Shown piece after piece: positions 8,988 to 15,959 of a stretch of DNA of 64,000 bases. The notes beneath the pieces are model-generated. The model saw nothing but the letters and a program-made list of their open reading frames with translations, searched no databases and had not been told where the DNA came from. A program made the position numbers and the translations under genes. The DNA is from Enterobacter hormaechei ATCC 49162 (GTDB lineage: Bacteria; Pseudomonadota; Gammaproteobacteria; Enterobacterales; Enterobacteriaceae): the NCBI RefSeq assembly GCF_001875655.1, contig NZ_MKEQ01000001.1:1922001-1986000 (forward strand), given 5' to 3'. Positions within the stretch are counted from its first letter, which is position 1, and each line of letters opens with the position of its first letter.

Positions 8988-9431
8988 ATGTCTTCATTAA
9001 AGGTCGCCTTTATTAAAGCCAACTGGCACAGCGATATCGTGTCGCAGGCGCTGGTCGGTTTTCAGCAGGAAATGGAGAGCCAGCACGTCAGCTGCGATGT
9101 GCAAAGCTTGGACGTGCCCGGTGCGTTTGAGATGCCCCTGCTGGCCCAGCGTCTGGCAAAAAGTGGCCGCTATGATGCCATCGTCTGCGCCGCGCTGGTG
9201 GTTGACGGCGGCATCTACCGCCATGATTTTGTTGCCCAGGCGGTGGTCAGCGGTCTGATGCAGGCCCAACTTGCCACTGAGGTACCGATGTACTCCATTT
9301 CGTTGACGCCGCACCACTTCCAGCCGACGGCAGAGCACATTGGTTTCTATACCGATCACTTCGTGAAAAAAGGCCAGGAGGCTGCCCGGGCGGTGGTGCA
9401 AATCCATAGCTTGCAGATGCCAAAAGATTAA
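8988..9431 (+). CDS. ribH2: Type II 6,7-dimethyl-8-ribityllumazine synthase (RibH2-like) inside the erythritol operon
   Basis: A 147-residue lumazine synthase with all family landmarks: Trp in ANWHSDIV near residue 13, the PGAFEMP loop (44-50), GGIYRHDFVA with the catalytic His at about 79, and SLTPHHFQ (105-112). VVDGGIYRHDF instead of the VIRGxTxHF of the housekeeping enzyme, and LTPHHF, place it with the RibH2 proteins of Brucella and Mesorhizobium. It condenses 3,4-dihydroxy-2-butanone 4-phosphate with the ribitylaminopyrimidine in riboflavin synthesis. It sits 35 bp after eryC and 3 bp before eryD. It may supply flavin for EryB or act on a tetrulose phosphate; both roles are inference. 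Confidence 0.88.
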   Translation: MSSLKVAFIKANWHSDIVSQALVGFQQEMESQHVSCDVQSLDVPGAFEMPLLAQRLAKSGRYDAIVCAALVVDGGIYRHDFVAQAVVSGLMQAQLATEVPMYSISLTPHHFQPTAEHIGFYTDHFVKKGQEAARAVVQIHSLQMPKD

Positions 9432-9434
9432 CGC

Positions 9435-10391
9435 ATGAAAAAACCTCTCGTTCCCGACAGCGAGGAGTCGCTCGGCCTGCGTGCCGCCTGGCTCCACTAC
9501 GTAGGCGGCCTGACCCAGGCCGCCGTCGCCAAACGTCTTGGCCTGCCCTCCGTGAAAACCCACCGCCTGATTGCCCGCGCCGTGGCGGAAGGGGCAGTAA
9601 AAGTCACCATCGATGGCGATATTGTTGCCTGCGTGGAGCTGGAGTCGCGCCTCTGCGCGCGCTTCGGCCTGAATTTTTGCCGCGTCACCCCGGACCTTGC
9701 CGAAGAGGGACTGCCGTTGCGCGCGCTGGGCCTCGCCGGAGCGGAGTACCTGCGCAACCTGTTGAGCAATAATCCGGATATCACCATCGGCATTGGCCAC
9801 GGCCGCACGCTTTCCGCCGCCATCCATCAGCTTCCGCACCTTGACGCCTCCCATGCCCGCTTTGTTTCGCTGCTGGGCTGTCTGACACGCAACTACGCGC
9901 TGAATCCGCACGATGTCATGCACCGTATTGCCGAAAAAACCGGGGCGCAGGCCTATATGATGCCGGTGCCTTTCTTTGCCAATACCGTGGAAGACCGCGA
10001 AGTCCTGCTCTCCCAGCGCGGCGTAAGTGAAGTCTTCAGTATGGCAGCGGGCAGTACGGTAAAACTGGTGGGTATCGGCACAGTCGAACCGGCGGCGCAA
10101 CTGGTGGAAGCCGGGCTGATTGCGGTGCAGGAGATTAACGACATATCCGCCGCAGGGGCGATAGGTGAGATGCTGGGTCACTTCTTTGACGCTCGTGGGC
10201 AGCGCATCACCAACAGCCTGACGGCGAGAACCCTGGCGGTAACCCTTGATGCGCGTCGTCGGGAAAATATCGTCGCGCTGGTGGGCGGTCAGAGTAAAGT
10301 GGCGGCAACGAAGGCGGTGCTGGCAAGCGGCCTGCTCAGCGGATTAATTACCGACGAGCAAACCGCGCGGCCCCTACTGGCTGAGGCTTAA
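9435..10391 (+). CDS. eryD: Erythritol operon regulator EryD (SorC family)
   Basis: A 318-residue SorC/DeoR-superfamily transcription factor. The N-terminal helix-turn-helix is visible at about residues 25-52 (LTQAAVAKRLGLPSVKTHRLI), followed by a sugar-phosphate-binding domain with the segment DITIGIGHGRTLSAAI (about 115-130) and VKLVGIGTVEP. In Brucella EryD represses eryABCD and is relieved by erythritol. Here it is the last gene of the rightward operon, so autoregulation is likely. Its last 18 bp overlap the end of the oppositely oriented second regulator gene. Confidence 0.85.
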   Translation: MKKPLVPDSEESLGLRAAWLHYVGGLTQAAVAKRLGLPSVKTHRLIARAVAEGAVKVTIDGDIVACVELESRLCARFGLNFCRVTPDLAEEGLPLRALGLAGAEYLRNLLSNNPDITIGIGHGRTLSAAIHQLPHLDASHARFVSLLGCLTRNYALNPHDVMHRIAEKTGAQAYMMPVPFFANTVEDREVLLSQRGVSEVFSMAAGSTVKLVGIGTVEPAAQLVEAGLIAVQEINDISAAGAIGEMLGHFFDARGQRITNSLTARTLAVTLDARRRENIVALVGGQSKVAATKAVLASGLLSGLITDEQTARPLLAEA

Positions 10392-11336
10392 TACCGTACG
10401 AATGTTTCGGGCGCTGGTGGCGATAATATCAATCGCCCCGGTACGCAGTGCGCCCATAATCGCCATCGCCTTGGTGTTCTCCGAGGCAATCGCAATGACG
10501 CAGGGGATCTGCCGTAGCTCATCAATGTTCAGGCCAATCACCCGGTTATCCATCACCGTATTCACATGCTCACCGCGGGCGTTGAAGAAGTCATAGCCCG
10601 CAATGTCGCCAATCACGCCCTGATGCAGACCAGCATTACTGATCTCCTGCGGGGTAAACCAGCCCAGCTTCACCATGTAGCTATCTTCATTCATATCGCC
10701 AATACCCACCAGCGCAATATCCGCTTTCCGCGCCCGATCGAGGGTATCTTTGATGGTACCGTTTTGCAGCAGCAGATCTCTCAGCTGCGGGTTTTCCACG
10801 TAGGCTGGTGCGTATAACGACTCGCTGCTGCCACCAAACTTGCGAGCCAGCAAACGGCTAATATGGTCGGCGTTAATCACGTCCCCAGGTCGATGTGTAC
10901 CGCCAATGCCGCAGATAAAACGGCAGTCACGCGGTGAGATCGCACCCGAGTTTTCGGCCACTGCCGCCACGTTGCGCCCCTGCCCAACCGCCAGCGTCAC
11001 GTTATCTTTAAGCACGTTATTGAGATAGCTTGAGACCAGCGAGGCCACCTGACGACGCTGCTCACTCTCATCGGCATAGTCAAGGGCGATAAGCGCCCGG
11101 CTGACGGGAAAACGTTCGGTCAGTTGCTTTTCCAGTTGGGTGCTGAAGATAGGGTGGTAGCGCACGTTGATTTCAACGATCCCTTCCTCCTTCGCCCGCT
11201 TCAGTAGCCGCCCGACCTTGATGCGGGAAAAACCAAACTTATTCGCAATCTCCTCCTGCGTCACTTCATCACAATAGTAAGCAACCGCGATTTCGGTAAG
11301 TAACTCGTACTCCTGCGACACAGTGGGTTTATCCAT
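10374..11336 (-). CDS. Second SorC-type transcriptional regulator of the erythritol locus
   Basis: A 320-residue SorC-family regulator. The helix-turn-helix EVTQEEIANKFGFSRIKVGRLLKRA is at residues 25-49 and the sugar-binding domain contains NVTLAVGQGRNVAAVAE and FICGIGGTHRPGDVI. It is clearly diverged from EryD, so it is not a recent duplicate. It lies 58 bp downstream of eryH on the same strand and is probably cotranscribed with it. In rhizobia and Brucella a second regulator is also linked to the TpiA2/RpiB genes, so control of the eryH/eryI side is the likely role. The effector is unknown. Confidence 0.8.
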   Translation of the reverse strand: MDKPTVSQEYELLTEIAVAYYCDEVTQEEIANKFGFSRIKVGRLLKRAKEEGIVEINVRYHPIFSTQLEKQLTERFPVSRALIALDYADESEQRRQVASLVSSYLNNVLKDNVTLAVGQGRNVAAVAENSGAISPRDCRFICGIGGTHRPGDVINADHISRLLARKFGGSSESLYAPAYVENPQLRDLLLQNGTIKDTLDRARKADIALVGIGDMNEDSYMVKLGWFTPQEISNAGLHQGVIGDIAGYDFFNARGEHVNTVMDNRVIGLNIDELRQIPCVIAIASENTKAMAIMGALRTGAIDIIATSARNIRTVLSLSQ

Positions 11337-11394
11337 GCGATATGATTCTCCAGAGCTATAGGTTAGTGTCGGTCAGTATATCAGAAACACATTT

Positions 11395-12165
11395 TTAACC
11401 GCGCACACGTGCTGTCAGCGCGAGCGCTTCATCCAGAATAGTGGCTACCGCCTGCGGCTGATGGGAAAAGCGACCAAGGAAAATACCGTCGGCGTCCGGC
11501 CACAGTCGAGTGAGCAGACCCGGCCCGGCGCTACCGCCGTAGATAACCCGGCACTGCTGGCCAAAGCGCTGATGCAGCGCATCGCGCAGCGTGCGGCAGA
11601 CGTAGCGAATAAAGTTATCGCTAGCGGGCTCCGCCGCGCCGATGGCCCACTGCGGCTCCCAGGCAAAAATCAGCGACGCCAGCGGTAGCGGGCGGTGTGC
11701 AAGCAACGCCTGCGCCTGCTCCAGAGCAAAGGCAGCCGCTTCGCTGGCGCTCATCCGCTGCTCTTCGCCAATACAGATAACCGGCGTCAGCCCGTTGGCG
11801 AAAGCCATGTCAATTTTACGGTTAATCACCGCGACCGTTTCGCCAAAGTGACGGCGGCGCTCGGCGTGACCGATTTCCACGTACCGGCAGCCCATCTCCT
11901 GTAGCAGGCTGGCGCTGGTTTCCCCGGTCCAGGCACCGGCAGGCGCTTCGCAGACGTTCTGCGCCCCGGTGGCCATGCGGGTATCGGCAAAGGCACACAG
12001 CGCAACAGGCAGGGTGGGCATCGCGGGGAAGGTAAACAGCTCAACCGGCGCACGGGCCAGAGCTGGCTGTCGGAGCATAGCTGCCACCGCCTCGCACCAT
12101 TGCTGCGTTTGCTGATAGCCAAAGTAGGCCTTATGGCTAATACCGACAATCACATTTCCACTCAT
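11395..12165 (-). CDS. eryH: L-erythrulose 1-phosphate isomerase EryH (triose-phosphate isomerase-like)
   Basis: A 256-residue triose-phosphate isomerase homologue with the catalytic set conserved: K12 in ISHKAYFG, H100 in EIGHAERR and E170 in AWEPQWAIG. The phosphate-binding stretch after YGGSAGPG is also recognisable. The departures from housekeeping TpiA (ISHKAY rather than NWKMN, and WEPQWAIGAAEPAS in place of the usual loop-6 sequence) match the TpiA2/EryH branch. It converts L-erythrulose 1-phosphate to D-erythrulose 4-phosphate. Its start faces eryI across a 255-bp control region. Confidence 0.85.
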   Translation of the reverse strand: MSGNVIVGISHKAYFGYQQTQQWCEAVAAMLRQPALARAPVELFTFPAMPTLPVALCAFADTRMATGAQNVCEAPAGAWTGETSASLLQEMGCRYVEIGHAERRRHFGETVAVINRKIDMAFANGLTPVICIGEEQRMSASEAAAFALEQAQALLAHRPLPLASLIFAWEPQWAIGAAEPASDNFIRYVCRTLRDALHQRFGQQCRVIYGGSAGPGLLTRLWPDADGIFLGRFSHQPQAVATILDEALALTARVRG

Positions 12166-12420
12166 ATTCCCCCCGAATGACCAGCCTGTTTACGACCGCT
12201 CTACGGCCATCAAATGAACACTACCAGTTCAATGGTACAAAACAAATGCAGCCCCGACGAAACTGTGAGCTCTCTCATAATTTCGGCAATAGTCATGCAT
12301 CTTTCCCACTAGGTCCTTTTTTATTCGCCTTCACCAGGCTAATAATAAATGAACATAAGAACATTATGTGATCTTTAGTTCATCACCACAACGCTATGCA
12401 CTCATCTGCGAGGAAAAACC
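12166..12420. promoter_or_regulatory. Divergent control region between eryH and eryI, with TGAAC/GTTCA repeats
   Basis: The segment contains the perfect inverted repeat TGAAC-N7-GTTCA at 12215-12231. A second pair, TGAAC at 12350 and GTTCA at 12378, frames a further GAACAT motif. These are good candidates for binding sites of a SorC/DeoR-type repressor acting on both divergent transcripts. Which of the two regulators binds cannot be read from the sequence. Confidence 0.5.
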
Positions 12421-12888
12421 ATGTTAAAAGTTGCTATCGGAGCCGATGATGCGGCTACCACTCTGAAAAATCAGGTGAAAACCTATCTGCAGGAAAAAGG
12501 GATCGAGGTCGTGGACTTCAGCCACGACGTTGCCGGCAACGATCAAATGTACCCGGACATCGCCTTTAACCTCGCCTCGTCTATTCGCGAGGGGCAATTT
12601 GAACGCGGGATACTGCTGTGCGGCACCGGGATCGGGATGGCGATCGTCGCCAATAAAGTGCCGGGGATCCGCGCTGCCCAGTGTCATGATGTCTACTCCG
12701 CCTCCCGCGCCCGCAAGAGCAACAACGCGCAGATAATGACTCTCGGTGCCCGCGTTATCGGCAGCGAGCTGGCATTAACCATCGTCGACAGCTGGCTGGA
12801 TGCAGAATTTGAAGCGGGCCGTTCGGCGTCAAAAGTTGAGCGTATCGCCTACTACGAAAACAAGGTTCACACCCACAACGCACAGTGA
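12421..12888 (+). CDS. eryI: D-erythrulose 4-phosphate isomerase EryI (RpiB-like)
   Basis: A 155-residue member of the RpiB/LacAB isomerase family. It carries the GADD motif (residues 7-10), the catalytic Cys C67 in CGTGIGMAIVANK, and the HDVYSASRARKSNNAQIMTLGARVIG block that closes the active site of a neighbouring subunit. In the erythritol pathway it isomerises D-erythrulose 4-phosphate to D-erythrose 4-phosphate; the family prototype acts on ribose 5-phosphate. AGGA precedes the ATG. The transaldolase gene follows after 15 bp and is very probably cotranscribed. Confidence 0.85.
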   Translation: MLKVAIGADDAATTLKNQVKTYLQEKGIEVVDFSHDVAGNDQMYPDIAFNLASSIREGQFERGILLCGTGIGMAIVANKVPGIRAAQCHDVYSASRARKSNNAQIMTLGARVIGSELALTIVDSWLDAEFEAGRSASKVERIAYYENKVHTHNAQ

Positions 12889-12903
12889 TAAGGGTTTGCC
12901 GCG

Positions 12904-13878
12904 ATGACTCTGTTAGAGAAACTTAAAGCAGTGACAACGGTGGTGGCGGATAGCGGTGACATGAACGCTATCCGCGAGCATCACCCTGAAGATGCCACCA
13001 CCAATCCGTCGTTGATTTTGAAAGCAGCAGCGCAGCCGATCTACCAGCCACTGATCGAGCAAGCCGTCTCGCTGGCCCGCCAGCAGGGCGGCTCGCAGGA
13101 AACACAGTTGATCAATGCCAGCGATCATCTGGCAGTGAACATCGGCGTGGCACTGCTAAGTCAGGTTCCCGGCAAAGTCTCCACCGAGGTGGATGCCCGT
13201 CTCTCCTACGACCGGGGGCTGTGCGTGGCGAAAGCGCGCAAGCTTATTCGCCTGTACGAGCATCAGGGTGTTGACCGTTCCCGCGTGCTGATTAAGCTTG
13301 CCTCTACCTGGCAGGGCATCAAGGCGGCGGAAGAGCTGGAGCTCGAGGGGATCCACTGTAACCTGACGCTGCTCTTCTCCTTCGCACAGGCCCGTGCATG
13401 CGCCGAAGCGGGCGTGTGGCTGATTTCCCCGTTTGTCGGGCGTATTTACGACTGGTATCGCGACCGCAACCTACTGACCAGCGACGATCCCCAGCAAGAC
13501 CCGGGAGTGGTCTCTGTCCGTCGGATCTATGACTATTACAAGCAGCATCGTTACCCGACGGTCATTATGGGGGCCAGCTTCCGTAAGGTGGAACAAGTGC
13601 TGGCGCTGGCAGGCTGCGACCGTTTAACCATTTCCCCGGTGCTGCTCGACGAGCTGGCAACGCGCGATGGCGAGCTGCCAACGATGCTGAAGCCGCCGGT
13701 GATTGCCCAGGAAGCCCCTTCACCGCTCTCGGAGTCGGAGTTTAACTGGCTACATAATCAGGATCCTATGGCGGTGGACAAGCTCGCAGAAGGTATTCGC
13801 CTGTTTGCCCAGGATCAGGAGAAGCTGGAGGGGCTGCTGAAGGCGGCGTTTGCCAGAGAGGCGGTTGGGCAGGTGTAA
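12904..13878 (+). CDS. Transaldolase linked to erythritol catabolism
   Basis: A 324-residue class I transaldolase of the TalA/TalB type, close to the usual 316-317. The Schiff-base lysine K131 is in [12 protein letters not shown], with the partner acids D16 (ADSGDM) and E95 (STEVDARLS), and ATTNPSLI is at 31-38. It transfers dihydroxyacetone between fructose 6-phosphate and erythrose 4-phosphate, giving sedoheptulose 7-phosphate and glyceraldehyde 3-phosphate. Placed behind eryI it would drain the end product of the erythritol route. Enterobacteria normally carry talA/talB elsewhere, so this is probably an extra pathway-specific copy. Confidence 0.9.
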   Translation: MTLLEKLKAVTTVVADSGDMNAIREHHPEDATTNPSLILKAAAQPIYQPLIEQAVSLARQQGGSQETQLINASDHLAVNIGVALLSQVPGKVSTEVDARLSYDRGLCVAKARKLIRLYEHQGVDRSRVLIKLASTWQGIKAAEELELEGIHCNLTLLFSFAQARACAEAGVWLISPFVGRIYDWYRDRNLLTSDDPQQDPGVVSVRRIYDYYKQHRYPTVIMGASFRKVEQVLALAGCDRLTISPVLLDELATRDGELPTMLKPPVIAQEAPSPLSESEFNWLHNQDPMAVDKLAEGIRLFAQDQEKLEGLLKAAFAREAVGQV

Positions 13879-13923
13879 CAGTTTTGTCGCCTCGCCCTTC
13901 TTCAGGCGTTGGGGAGATGACGG

Positions 13924-13958
13924 AAGCCCGCACGGCATGAGCCCTGCGGGCTTTTTTG
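13924..13958 (+). terminator. Intrinsic terminator after the transaldolase gene
   Basis: Stem AAGCCCGCA (13924-13932) pairs perfectly with TGCGGGCTT (13945-13953) and is followed by a T-run. It ends the eryI-transaldolase transcript and marks the right boundary of the erythritol locus. Confidence 0.85.
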
Positions 13959-14011
13959 TCTCCTTACTCTACTCAGCCGTTCCTGTCAGACATTCCCGCC
14001 GTTATCCCCTT

Positions 14012-14545
14012 TCAGCTTTTCGCGAACAGGCTAAACACGCCAAGCACTAAAGCACTGTAGAAAATCACCCGGTATACGTTGTCGGAGATTGAAACCCACT
14101 TGCGGACAATACCCAGCAGCACCACCACTAACGCCGCGGGATAGATGGCACAGAGGACCGGCACCGCGAACGCAATAAGGGAGTTTAATCCCAGCACGGA
14201 TATCGCCGCCGAGGCGATAAGGGTACTGGCCACCAGCATGCCGTAGGATAAACCCGTCGCATGGCTAAAATAGCGCGCGGTACCTGTGGTTAGCCCAATC
14301 GATGTCACCAGACACGCCAGGGTAATAATTACCGCCAGCAGGTTCCGGCCATATGCGCCAAATACTGTCGCCACATAATGGCTGATGATCTCAAGCCCGT
14401 TTGTCGCTGCGGCCACAGGACTATGCGCCCCCATCGACAGATAGCTAATATAAATAAGTATTAATCCCGCTGCGGCAATCCCTGCTGCTGCCGCGGAATA
14501 TTTCAATATCCCGCGTTGATCTTTAACACCACGCCGCTGGCAGGA
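14012..14545 (-). pseudogene. 3' remnant of a BrnQ-family branched-chain amino acid carrier
   Basis: The leftward reading frame encodes only the C-terminal part (about 175 residues) of a BrnQ-like Na+-coupled carrier, whose full length is about 440. Recognisable stretches are RGVKDQRGILKYS, GLEIISHYVATVFGAYG, LACLVTSIGLTTG and FAVPVLCAIYPAALV, with five to six hydrophobic segments. Homology begins near 14545, where the sequence changes to the 3' end of a DUF932 gene on the other strand, so the first 60 percent of the carrier is lost. The nominal start codon at 14569 belongs to the foreign side. It is presumably non-functional. Confidence 0.7.
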
Positions 14546-14744
14546 TGAGAGCAATGATCTGTGGACCACATACCAGCGTATTCAGGAGAACCTGATTAAG
14601 GGCGGGCTCAGTGGACGGAGTGCGAAAGGCGGACGAACGCATACCCGTGCCGTGCGCGGTATCGACGGTGATGTGAAGCTTAACCGGGCTCTATGGGTGA
14701 TGGCGGAAGCGATGCTCTCCGGATTTGAGGCAAACGGATGTTAA
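14541..14744 (+). pseudogene. 3' remnant of a DUF932 (YfjQ-like) mobile-element gene
   Basis: An open frame without a start codon ends at TAA 14742-14744 and encodes QENLIKGGLSGRS, HTRAVRGIDGDVKLNRALW and VMAEAMLSGFEANGC. This is the characteristic C-terminal block of DUF932 proteins (YfjQ of prophage CP4-57, and plasmid homologues). About 67 codons remain of roughly 270. The frame runs into a stop at 14517, inside the BrnQ remnant, so the 5' part has been removed by the same rearrangement. In E. coli CP4-57 yfjQ is followed by yfjR, as here. Confidence 0.7.
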
Positions 14745-14945
14745 CTCCGGCTTTATGCGGACACCTCCTGTCCGTTCGCTGATTGATTTCCAGGCAGTTT
14801 TTCCTCAAAAAGACTATGAAGCCGCATTCTGATTGCATTCATCCTGCAGAAAAAATACCGCTTCCGCTGTCCGTATCCTGTCCGGCCCTCTCGTTACACT
14901 AATCACTTAATTTTCAGTCCATTAACAGGATGGGGAACGCCTCTC

Positions 14946-15647
14946 ATGTCTCAGTCTGAGCGCCGCCATGAGCGCCTTGCGGTCCGCCTGTCGCTGATTA
15001 TCAGCCGTCTTGTGGCGGGTGAAACGCTGGCCATACAGACACTGGCCGCCGAATTTGGCGTGTCAGTGCGCACATTGCGTCGGGATTTTCGCGAGCGTCT
15101 GGCCTATCTCGACCTGGAGTTCCGTAACGGGCAATGTCGTCTGCTATCCGGCAGCCGTCAGAGGGAGCTGACGGTGCAGACCTTCGTCCGTCAGTCCGGT
15201 GTGGAGGCGCTTTTTCCGGAGATAGACAACCAGCTGGTCAACTCACTATTGAGTGCCAACGAATCTCCCTGCCTTATCTGGCACAGCACCAACGCCAGAA
15301 CACAGGCACGGAGTGAAGTTTTTACGCGACTGATTCGCGCCATCACTGAACACCGTCGGGTTACGTTACTGGCAGAAGGTCATCGTTGCACAGGTCTGGC
15401 CCCCTATCGACTGGTGTGCAGCGATGGCTGCTGGTACCTGACCGGTGAACATGAAGGACATATATCGGTTTTCACGCTGGGTGATATTCATACGGTCACA
15501 TTCAATCCTGCGCTTTTTGTCCCAGAGACACAGCTACGTAATCTGTTGTCACACCCCGATTTTCTTCGGGTTTTACCTCACTTTCAGACTTTCCATTCAC
15601 TTCTCGTTGTCGGTGACAACGGTTTAGCATGCAACAAAACCAGCTAA
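14946..15647 (+). CDS. YfjR-like WYL-domain transcriptional regulator (prophage/island type)
   Basis: A 233-residue regulator with an N-terminal winged helix-turn-helix (about residues 10-50: LIISRLVAGETLAIQTLAAEF then VRTLRRDFRERL) and a C-terminal WYL domain (APYRLVCSDGCWYLTGEHEG). WYL proteins are ligand-sensing regulators, common in defence and phage-derived loci. Size and neighbours match YfjR of CP4-57-type elements, where it follows the DUF932 gene. It appears complete, although the last 20 residues may be altered relative to relatives. With the rest of its element gone, its present target is unknown. Confidence 0.75.
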   Translation: MSQSERRHERLAVRLSLIISRLVAGETLAIQTLAAEFGVSVRTLRRDFRERLAYLDLEFRNGQCRLLSGSRQRELTVQTFVRQSGVEALFPEIDNQLVNSLLSANESPCLIWHSTNARTQARSEVFTRLIRAITEHRRVTLLAEGHRCTGLAPYRLVCSDGCWYLTGEHEGHISVFTLGDIHTVTFNPALFVPETQLRNLLSHPDFLRVLPHFQTFHSLLVVGDNGLACNKTS

Positions 15648-15772
15648 CTCGAAAAAAATGGCAGAGCATCACTGTAGATAAACGTTGGCGAAAATTACTT
15701 ACACATGCAGTTACACGCAAAAAATCATGATGTAAACAAAGAGGGAGCCTTTACATAACTTATTGATTTAGA

Positions 15773-15848
15773 TGGTGCCGATAATAGGAGTCGAACCTAC
15801 GACCTTCGCATTACGAATGCGCTGCTCTACCAACTGAGCTATATCGGC
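15773..15848 (-). tRNA. thrW: tRNA-Thr (anticodon CGU), thrW
   Basis: The reverse strand folds as a 76-nt tRNA with encoded CCA: acceptor GCCGATA pairing with TATCGGC, D arm with AGCTCAGTTGGTAGAGC, anticodon loop with CGT, and T arm GTAGGTTCGACTCCTAT. It lies just downstream of proA on the same strand, as thrW does in E. coli, where its 3' end is the CP4-6 integration site. Here the element remnants lie directly beyond its 3' end. Confidence 0.95.
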
Positions 15849-15959
15849 CCTGAGAGACCGGTTACGAGCGTAACCACGGGGCAAAAGAGTAGATCTAACC
15901 GGGTGATGCGTCAATGCCCTTTTGAATCAAACGGCTATTTTTGCATCACCCGCGATTAT

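Noticed and set aside
8997..10181. Long open frame (394 codons) antisense to ribH2/eryD
   Set aside because: It lies opposite two well-supported genes with full family motifs. High GC reduces antisense stops, and its translation shows no recognisable domain.
12364..12390. Possible CRP site (TGTGATCTTTAGTTCATCAC) before eryI
   Set aside because: The spacing to TCAC is wrong for a CRP dimer, and the segment overlaps the TGAAC/GTTCA repeats that explain it better.
15649..15772. Second attachment-site copy beside thrW
   Set aside because: The 124 bp before the tRNA contain no repeat of its 3' end.
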